DNA of 64,000 nucleotides from Pelecanus crispus. Taxonomy: Eukaryota > Chordata > Aves > Pelecaniformes > Pelecanidae. The translations under genes were made by a program, and so were the position numbers. Shown one piece after another: positions 13,001 to 39,097 of the stretch. The DNA lies in NCBI RefSeq assembly GCF_030463565.1, contig NC_134643.1:1994001-2058000 (forward strand), written 5' to 3'. Under the pieces are notes generated by a model. It saw only the letters and a list, made by a program, of their open reading frames with translations, was not told where the DNA came from and did not search any database. Each line of letters opens with the position of its first letter. Position 1 is the first letter of the stretch.

Positions 13001-16000
13001 TTACCAGTGGATCACTGACTATGTCCCTCCAGCAGTGACACACCAGGCTCAGGTTCTGATACAGATCAGTCACTGGCAGAAAAGCAAAGATGTTCCTAAG
13101 GACTTCAACAGGCAGCTTGTCAATACTTCCCTGAGGCACTTCCCAGTTCCGAGTCCCCAAGAGTCCGTAGTGTGCATCAGGGACTGGTTCGACTTCCGTA
13201 TCATCAAGTTCCTGCTTGATTTGGCTGCATTCCTGCTTGATCTGGCTGTGTTCTGGATGAACAGCCACTGGCGGCTTCTCAGGCTCACCCCATAAATCGT
13301 GCTCTGGCTTGCAAATGCCTGTAGCTGCAGTGGACAGAGGCTGTTTTCTGGAGCTTTTCCTGGGAGCTGGTACAAAGTCCTGATCCTCCAGAAAGGAGCA
13401 GAAATCACCACTGGTGACAGTGGAGACACTGCTGAAGGAAGCATCATGTTTAGTGAAGATGGGATCCGGTAGCTCTTCTTTGATTCTCCTGCTCTTTGTC
13501 CCACCGGCACCTACTACTTGTATCTGAGAGATCCTGAAGTAATCAGTGATGTTCTTCTGCCGACCTTGGCCTGCAGAAAGAGGAAGAGCATGTGTGAAGT
13601 CAACAGAAACAAGCGCAAAGCGCACTGCTCCTAACTGAGCTAACAAGGAGACCAGAGGTTGTGTAAGGTGGTAGTTATTTCCACAGGGTTCCTCACAGAC
13701 GTATGAGCTAACTACAGGTGAACCATCCTGCTTCATATTGCTTCTCTGGCAACCTGTGGAAGTCAACAGAACAACGTTCATCTCTTTGCACTGTCCACGT
13801 AATCTGGGCACTGCCAAGGTACATCTGACACCTCCACTAGCTTCTAGAAAAAGATATTGTCTGTGTAACAATCTCTCAGATCAACACTCCTTAGCTAACA
13901 TAACACAGCAGACATGTGTTAAACGGAAATACAGCTGCAGAATGAATTTCATGGGAGGTATTTCCACTATCCAAAGAAACAGAAATAGGAAGGAAACAAA
14001 ATGCAAGACTTGAGTTGTTGTGGTGTGCCTCAGACTGAGGTTAGGCCCCCAGTGATTATATGTTGTTCTTAACCAGGTGAACAAGAATCACAGAATCATA
14101 GAATGCTTTGGGTCGGAAGGGACCTTTAGAGATCATCCAGCCCAACCCCCTGCAGTGACAGGGACAGCTTTAACCAGATCAGGGTGCTCAGAGCCCCGTC
14201 CAACCTGACCTTGAATGTTTCTAGGGATGGGGCCTCCATTCAACCCGTTCAAGTGCTTGACCACCCTCGTAAAAAATTTCTTCTTTCTATCTAGTCTAAA
14301 TCTATTCTTCTTTAGTTTAAATCCATTATTCCTTGTCCTGTCAAAACAGGCCTTCCTAAAAAGATTCTCCCCACCTTTCCTATAGGCCCCCTTTAAGAAC
14401 TGGAAGGCTGCACTAAGGTCTCCCCGCAGCCTTCTCTTCTCCAGGCTGAACAACCCCAACTCCCTCAGCCTGTCCTCATAGGAGAGGTGCTCCAGCCCTC
14501 GGATCATTTTTGAATGCACACTAAGAAGCACACTAAGATTTTAGAAAAGCTTCAGGGTTTAACTACTGCTCTGCGCTATGAGAAGGTCACAGCACCAAGC
14601 CTCTAGCAGGCTGATCCGACCACAGTATAAAAGAGACGAATGCCTTTAAGAGGATAAACAGCCGTATCTTGCCAGATACTTCCTGGTTGCAACATCAGAA
14701 AGCAGAAAGCACTGACAACCACAAAGGAAACCGAAACTTGGCAAGAGACTGCTGTCAGCAGCCTCTCCTTTCTCTGACAGCCACACAGTCCATGTAGCAC
14801 ACAGACCAAACTTACCAGCACTCATAGTATTCATTCTGTCCAGCTCCTAGTCTGCAACATATCCTGATGCTTAGCTAATAGGCAACTCGAGAAGAACAAA
14901 ATCACAAGGAGCTACTGCTGATTTTAATGCATTTTACTGCTGGATGCTCATGAAGGCATAGCTTAAAGAGGTCTGATTTGCAAGACACTTGCTGCTTAAA
15001 AAGAACAGCTCCCCTGCTAATATAGGGTTCAATACCCTAAAACCTGCAGCATCTAAGATTACTAGGTTTTAAAAGGTGAGCTAGGCAAAGATACCACCGA
15101 TATGAAAATGGAAAAGAAAAGAATGTCTACGAGCACAGAATCTAGGACTCTGGTGTCTTGTCCTGGCTCACCAGCAGATGTTCTCTGAAGGGAGTCCACT
15201 CGCACCAACGTACAGAGGGATTCCCAAGCCTCGCAGGGAAACACCGAAATGCTCCTAAGTCTAACCTTCCACTCAGGAGCTCAAGAATAACTCAGGATGT
15301 TTTGTCTTTCCTTTCTACCTGTCTCCTCGCCCACACGTGTGTGTAGCGTCTCTTGTTGTTACACAGGTTTTGAGGCTGGAACTTTAACCCTGCACTATGA
15401 GCTATTTCAAAACAGCTCTTTCACCTTCAGCTCGAGCCGAGCCCTGTCGTGTGCAGATTAGCTCAAAGTCTTACCAATCCTCAAAAGCCCTCTAAGGCTT
15501 TGGCACTTTTGAGACCCACATCTATGAGTTGTGTATCACAATGTTTCCCACTCCCAGGAAAGTCCAAGATCACTAATATCTGTTAAGTGCTCAACAACAG
15601 TTTTGCAGTCCTATATAACTACACAGCTCATTATTATTTAATAATTACCCTAAAGAGCATCTAGAAGCTGGAGTCACATCATTAATAGTGCCTAATTGCA
15701 GAGGCTGCAGCGTTCCTCAGGGAGAGCTGCTGTTCTCCCCAGGTAGTCTCCGACAGCTCAGCGATAGAGACATGGAGGCATTTCTGGTGTGAGGAGAGAC
15801 TAAACACACATGCGAAGGCAAACTCGCTCCCCCACAGAGGGAAGTAGTCAAGGCATCTCTTTTTCCTGCCACGTGATTTTGCGGAGGCAGAGATTAAGCC
15901 CAGTTTTGCCATGCACCACTCAAAACCGACCAATTTCTTCCATTTGCACTCATCTCGCCCGGCATTACTCTCCTAGCAGCACAAGTTTGATGATGGATCA

Positions 16001-16251
16001 CACAACACCCTTTTGTTCCACACCATATTAGCATTTTTCTCCCCCAAATCCCTCAGCCTTCAAAGCGTTCACAATCAGCGTACCTCCTTGACATCTCCTT
16101 GTCTGGTGGGTGGGATGGAGGCCGCTGTTTATGTCTCCTCTACTTTGTCTTTGACTCCACGGCTGTGTCAGGGAGGATGAACCTTCTGTGCTCCGTGCGA
16201 AAGCTTCGCAGTCATCAGCCGTGAGGTGAGTTTTTTTGAATCGCTTCCGTG
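791..16251 (-). CDS. FBH1: F-box DNA helicase 1 (FBH1/FBXO18), partial, nine exons
   Basis: This is a UvrD-family 3'-5' DNA helicase carrying an F-box. It is known to work as the substrate-binding part of an SCF ubiquitin ligase and to strip RAD51 from DNA at stalled forks in the nucleus. Exons in transcript order are 16251-16084, 13570-13005, 11382-11252, 9478-9343, 9095-8905, 6714-6601, 4941-4850, 2967-2799 and 1019-791. All have GT/AG borders and the phases join without a break (1,796 nt, about 598 residues). Visible in order: a basic N-terminus, a PIP-box, an F-box starting KLPVEVLRN, a helical linker, the Q-motif region [12 protein letters not shown], Walker [18 protein letters not shown], and the segment KTFHSLAFG. 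The human protein is about 1,040 residues, so the DEAQD box and the remaining helicase motifs lie beyond the left edge. The exon with the start codon was not located. ANKRD16 lies head to head upstream. Confidence 0.96.
1396..2295 (-). mobile_element. CR1 LINE, 5'-truncated
   Basis: The 3' end of the element is at the low-coordinate side (atagaatcatagaattgttt at 1444). A short additional tail-like piece (ttggaagggacctacag) sits at 1396-1441. The minus strand codes for the C-terminal part of the CR1 reverse transcriptase ([11 protein letters not shown], then [34 protein letters not shown]). It is 5'-truncated just before this region, so it cannot move by itself. It lies in an FBH1 intron in the same direction as the gene. 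Confidence 0.93.
2799..2967 (-). CDS. FBH1: FBH1 exon carrying Walker A (motif I)
   Basis: The exon starts [19 protein letters not shown], which completes the GTGKT ATP-binding loop begun in the previous exon. It continues through [19 protein letters not shown] to [13 protein letters not shown], corresponding to helicase motifs I and Ia. The acceptor is TTCTTCAG and the donor is AAACA/GTGAGT in phase 2. Confidence 0.97.
2968..4849 (-). other. FBH1 intron, no recognised content
   Basis: Intron between the Q-motif and Walker A exons. Apart from a short A-tract at 3183-3192 I see no repeat, RNA gene or conserved coding stretch. The next intron upstream (4942-6600) is equally plain, with a small TA-rich patch near 5962-5970. 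Confidence 0.5.
4850..4941 (-). CDS. FBH1: FBH1 exon, helicase Q-motif region
   Basis: The exon translates as [17 protein letters not shown] followed by IVKIMAFAG. It is the conserved stretch just before Walker A and ends inside it at GCA G/GTAAGA. The acceptor could be read three bases earlier (TTTTAG), but only the border used here keeps the phase from the preceding exon. Confidence 0.95.
4942..6600 (-). other. FBH1 intron, no recognised content
   Basis: Non-coding intron sequence. Open frames here are short and match nothing I recognise. Confidence 0.5.
6601..6714 (-). CDS. FBH1: FBH1 exon, start of helicase region
   Basis: The exon begins [16 protein letters not shown], nearly identical to human [16 protein letters not shown], then diverges ([20 protein letters not shown]). 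Its donor, TCTAG/GTAATG, leaves AG at the end, which joins the next exon to give the [10 protein letters not shown] reading. This join fixes both borders. Confidence 0.93.
   Translation of the reverse strand, partial: DPLQYFLLLVSDGKFFCNYADSRRGDTGFMLQARFMV
8347..8840 (-). mobile_element. CR1 LINE fragment
   Basis: The 3' end is at 8347 (atagaatcacagaattgctt). The minus strand codes for VQRRAT-like to [19 protein letters not shown], the last coding part of CR1 ORF2 followed by its short 3' UTR. It lies about 65 bp downstream of an FBH1 exon donor, in the gene's orientation. Confidence 0.93.
8905..9095 (-). CDS. FBH1: FBH1 exon, helical linker before helicase domain
   Basis: The exon translates from [15 protein letters not shown] to [19 protein letters not shown] and ITNR. 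It matches human VNIWALVAAVVLLSS through ETLYCIAVLLYAMREKGIN. The acceptor is ATACCAG and the donor is AACAG/GTAAGG. It is 191 nt and ends in phase 2. Confidence 0.95.
9343..9478 (-). CDS. FBH1: FBH1 exon, linker helices
   Basis: The exon translates as [19 protein letters not shown] and continues to [10 protein letters not shown]. It corresponds to the less conserved human stretch YTATTKCSPSVDPERVLWS. It is too diverged to call alone, but the acceptor (CACGCAG), the donor (GGG/GTAGGT), the length (136 nt) and the phase all fit between its neighbours. Confidence 0.9.
9479..11251 (-). other. FBH1 intron with an old CR1 relic
   Basis: Most of this intron is unremarkable. Its right third (about 10715-11045) is the worn CR1 remnant listed separately. 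No gene of its own is supported. Confidence 0.5.
10715..11045 (-). mobile_element. Ancient, diverged CR1 fragment
   Basis: On the plus strand one can read ctcaaagcagggacaactt, then ccaaggatggagattcccca and ctctctgggccagtgtttga, typical of the 3' coding region of an old CR1 subfamily on the minus strand. Many substitutions and small gaps make it clearly older than the other copies in the window. Confidence 0.75.
11252..11382 (-). CDS. FBH1: FBH1 exon, end of F-box region
   Basis: The exon translates as [18 protein letters not shown] and continues to GCVLGLIR. It matches the human segment [18 protein letters not shown] almost residue for residue at its start. The acceptor is ATTCTAG, the donor is CAG/GTGAGT, and it ends in phase 2. 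Confidence 0.95.
11720..11972. repeat. Intronic duplication, copy A (uninterrupted)
   Basis: About 253 bp nearly identical to 13853-14551. It runs from gatatggtctgcgtaac through tttccactatccaaagaaac to aagattttagaaaagct. The two copies flank the large F-box exon of FBH1 in direct orientation. I do not recognise the unit as a named transposon. Confidence 0.9.
11973..13004 (-). other. FBH1 intron, no recognised content
   Basis: Non-coding sequence between duplication copy A and the F-box exon. Nothing further was identified. Confidence 0.45.
13005..13570 (-). CDS. FBH1: FBH1 large exon: PIP-box, variable linker, F-box
   Basis: The exon opens with [12 protein letters not shown], a canonical PCNA-interacting box (QxxIxxYF), at the position of QRCIPEFF in human FBH1. 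A weakly conserved acidic and basic linker follows, with RIKEE and two IKQE motifs. The exon ends in the F-box proper ([20 protein letters not shown] to VSDPL, 13005-13118), which would bind SKP1. The acceptor is CTTTCTGCAG and the donor is CTG/GTAAGG. Length is 566 nt, starting in codon position 2 and ending on a codon border. Sequence reading upstream of 13571 is intron, although the frame stays open there. Confidence 0.95.
13853..14551. repeat. Intronic duplication, copy B, split by a CR1
   Basis: The left part (13853 to about 14086) and the right part (about 14525-14551) together match copy A at 11720-11972. A CR1 separates them, breaking the sequence just after aacaagaa. Beyond the 5' end of the CR1 the target bases gcacactaag occur twice, two bases apart, as if duplicated when the element integrated. 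Confidence 0.9.
14087..14525 (-). mobile_element. CR1 LINE inserted in duplication copy B
   Basis: The 3' end is at 14087 (tcacagaatcatagaatgc). The subfamily has the tail tttgggtcggaagggacc rather than tttaggttggaaaagacc. The minus strand reads [19 protein letters not shown] and [19 protein letters not shown]. It is truncated at both the 5' and coding ends. Confidence 0.92.
14552..16083 (-). other. FBH1 intron, no recognised content
   Basis: Non-coding, AT-rich in part (15627-15655). No exon or repeat family was recognised between the duplication and the N-terminal exon. Confidence 0.45.
16084..16251 (-). CDS. FBH1: FBH1 exon, basic N-terminus
   Basis: The exon reads [21 protein letters not shown] and aligns with the extreme N-terminus of human FBH1 (MRRFKRKHLTAIDCQ). 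It begins in codon position 2 after an AG that follows a run of 21 T (minus strand), and ends before GTACGC in phase 1. It contains no methionine, so translation must start in a further 5' exon, which would have to end in a G at codon position 1. Confidence 0.85.
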
Positions 16252-16265
16252 CTTTGCCAACGTGC

Positions 16266-16286
16266 AAAAAAAAAAAAAAAAAAAAA
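16266..16286 (-). repeat. A21/T21 homopolymer next to an FBH1 acceptor
   Basis: Twenty-one A on the plus strand, giving 21 T on the transcribed strand. It ends 14 bases before the presumed AG of the 16251-16084 exon, so it would serve as the pyrimidine tract. Its length is likely to vary between individuals and between reads. Confidence 0.8.
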
Positions 16287-17355
16287 GACCCCAAAACCAA
16301 ACTGTTAGCAAACAATGATATACAGTCCATGCCTTTTACAGAGGCATAAGTACACAGTTTCTTTTCAGAAATTTTATAGGACAGTCCCAGTGTTTCAGCC
16401 AGGATTTTCTCCAAATAAATCATAGCAGAAGCTTGTACAACGGTCTGGTGAGGTGCTAAGGAGGGCAACGCATCGTGTCAAGGTGACACATCTGCAGTCA
16501 CCACAACAGTGACTTCAGCCCGGGTCCCCCCTCCTGCGTTGTACGAGGCTTTGGAACAAAAGAGAATGATGTAAAATCAGAATCTAGGCGAGTTTTGTGG
16601 CTTTGTTTACAATACTGTAACACGGAGGAAGAAGATACAGGCATTTATGCAAATCCAAAATATCATTAGGAAGATGCTGAGGAAGCCTGTGGAGGCTGAA
16701 CTGCGCAACCCCCTACGAGAGATGCCAGTGACTCGCCTGGGGAAGGTCAGAGCCAACATTCAAACACACAAACTTGAGCCTCTCACAAACAGATTCAAGC
16801 CGGGATCCTCCGTTAAGGAGGAAACACAACCCAGTTGCAGCAAAGCTCTTCCCCGCGAGAAGGACGGTTAAGAAGCAGCACGAAACTATCTGAAGAGTTA
16901 TTTTGAGAAAATCTTACTTGAAAACTCCATGAGCTCCTCTCTTCTGTATGCGGGACAGCCAACAGGAAAAGTCCAATGCAACTTGCCAAAAACGCTCACG
17001 AGAAACCTGAAACCACAGCACAAGATGGGCTCCCTTCCAATAGAATTACCAGCAAAACACTGCTCATGCAGTATCCCTTTTACTTTATTACTACACTGTG
17101 CTGCGGAGGATAAACTCCTCTAACATGTTTATGGCAGCCATGAAAGTAGTCAGCTGATGTTGTACAGCAGGATCCAAGGGTCAGTTTGTTCAACTATGCA
17201 GCTTCCTCCTTTTCATCCATGTCAGCTCAACAGAGCAGCATTACAAGCACTGCTGAGCTCCCTGGAGAGGCTGTTTTGTAACATCACATGTTCCTCAAAA
17301 CATGGCAAACAAGGCAAGCAGAAGAAAAAAAAGCAATGCAAGACAGTCCCATGAC
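16287..17355. other. FBH1 5' intron or upstream sequence, no recognised content
   Basis: Sequence between the first recognisable FBH1 exon and the promoter-side repeats. The missing FBH1 start exon could lie in 16.3-19.0 kb. I tested short ATG-containing candidates against the required phase (ending in a G at codon position 1) and found none I trust. Confidence 0.4.
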
Positions 17356-17467
17356 ACTTAGGGACATGGTTTAGTGGTGGACTTGGCAGTGCTAGGTTTA
17401 CAGTTGAACTCGATGATCTTAAGGGTCTTTTCCAACCTATTCTATGATTCTATTCTATGATTCTACT
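17356..17467 (+). mobile_element. CR1 LINE 3' end
   Basis: Reads gggacatggtttagtggtgg, then ggtcttttccaacctattct and two ATTCTATG-type tail units. Only the last 110 bp of the element are present, on the plus strand. Confidence 0.9.
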
Positions 17468-18214
17468 TAAAAATGGTATTTCTCACTCGAAAATTAAAAG
17501 TTTTTCAGATCAAACAGCAGGAATCATTGAAGCGCCCCAATTCTCTTAACCACGCGGTCCCGGCAAACGTCAGAGCCAAGGTACCGGCTCCGCACCCATT
17601 CCCAGAGCTGTCAGACAAGAAAGTGCAAGACTGGACTGGGGACAAAACCTCTGCTCCCCTGCCCCAGAACAGCAAAACCCCCGAAGTACCAGGACCAGGG
17701 CACAGGGTTCAAGTCCAGAAACCCAACACAAGAAGATGACGGGCTCAGACTTCACCTGCATTCATCTTTGCTCCCTTTTCCCAAGGTTTTCCATTGGCGA
17801 CAGCAGGAGACACAAAAGTGCTGAGCAAAGGTTGCGTCATGTCACGGTTTACTGCTTCAATCGCGTAAGGAACATGACGGGGAACGGAGCTCGTCAGCCA
17901 CGAGAAGACGCTCCAGCTGCGAAGTGAAAAGATCAGCCATAAGCAGCAGCCGCAGAGAACGGGCAAAGATCCATGGGGATGAGAAATATTTGGGAGGAGA
18001 AGGTTGGAGTTGCTCCCGTCCCTGCCCCATCTGGCCACCGCTGTTTCCAAACCCTTTCCCCACACGGATGCACCAGCCTTGTGCCCCCCAGCATGGTGCC
18101 CACCTGAGGAGACCCCTGGCAGCCCAGGGACCCCCCGGGGCTGCCCCACACTGGCCCAGAAGAGCCCCCCCATTGCCAGCCCCCAGCCTGCCACCTCCAT
18201 ATCCAAGGGCTCTC

Positions 18215-18695
18215 CTCCTCCGTGCCCCCCATCGCCAAGGGCCCCCCCATGCCAAGCCTCCCACCAATGCCAAAGAGCCCCCCCATTGCCAAGGGCCCCT
18301 CCCATTGCCAAGGGCCCCCATTACCACGGCCCCATTGCCAAGACCCCCTCATTGCCAAGGCTCCCCCATCGCCAAGGACCCCCCCATCACCAAGGGCTCC
18401 AATTGCCAAGGACCCCACCCATCGCCAAGGACCCCCATTACCAAGCCCCCCCTGTTACCAAGCCCCCCCTGTTACCAAGGGCCCCCCCGTTACCAAGGGC
18501 CCCTCATTGCCAAGGCCCCCCCATTGCCAAGGACCCCCCCGGTTACCAAGGACCCCCCCCCCCCCCAAATTGCCAAAGCCCCCCCAACGCAAAGGGGGTC
18601 CCTTCTCTAACCCCTTCTCAGCCGAGAGTCCGCTGCTCGCCCCCCTCCGTTGCCAAGGGACCCCCGTTGCTATGGCCCCCCCGTTGCTAAGGGGG
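18215..18695. repeat. C-rich minisatellite (CATTGCCAAGG units)
   Basis: Imperfect tandem units of about 15-20 bp built on RTT(G/A)CCAAGG followed by 4-8 C, repeated more than 20 times. A C15 run is at about 18548-18564. The minus strand carries regularly spaced G-runs. Long proline/alanine-rich frames across it are by-products of the repeat. It ends where the promoter island begins. Confidence 0.9.
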
Positions 18696-18699
18696 GGGG

Positions 18700-19032
18700 T
18701 GCGTGTGTCCCAGGCGCTCACTCCGCTCGCGGCGCGCTCGGCCCCGCCTCTACGCATCCCGCTCGATCCTTCGGCCCCGCCCCCTTCCCGCCGTCCAATC
18801 AGAGAACGCGCGGGGCCGGGGCGCTGCCCAATGGCGCAGCTCTTCCGGGTTCCGCCAACGCTATTGGGGCCGAGAGAAATGATCCCGGAGTTTGTTTACC
18901 GTCACCCCCTCCGCTCCGGGAGTGACATCACGCCGCCGCGTATTGCCACGCGTGACGTCACGCCACCCCAGCAGAGCGCGGGTGGGTTCTAACCGCCGGG
19001 GAATGCTCTGCGCAGGGGCCCGCCATGGCGGG
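18700..19032. promoter_or_regulatory. Bidirectional CpG promoter of FBH1 and ANKRD16
   Basis: GC- and CpG-rich interval between two divergent genes. It holds CCAAT boxes at 18795 and 18828, an inverted one at 18863, an ETS-type CTTCCGGG at 18842, a half-CRE TGACATCA near 18923 and a complete CRE palindrome TGACGTCA at 18953-18960. There is no TATA box. The perfect 14-bp palindrome CCCGCCATGGCGGG at 19019-19032 ends the interval. Head-to-head arrangement of these genes is known in mammals. Start sites are inferred, not seen. Confidence 0.75.
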
Positions 19033-19084
19033 GGCTGAGGGGAGGGGAATGTGGCGGGTCCCCAGCCTGAGGGCAAGGCCGGTT

Positions 19085-39097
<20,013 letters not shown>

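Noticed and set aside
13571-13871. Extension of the FBH1 F-box exon further 5' to an ATG at 13871
   Set aside because: The frame is open, but a good acceptor at 13571 joins in phase with the N-terminal exon, and the extra residues do not match FBH1.
18004-18992. Long proline/alanine-rich open frames on both strands (up to 256 codons)
   Set aside because: They are produced by the C-rich minisatellite and high GC content, exist in several frames at once, and resemble no protein.
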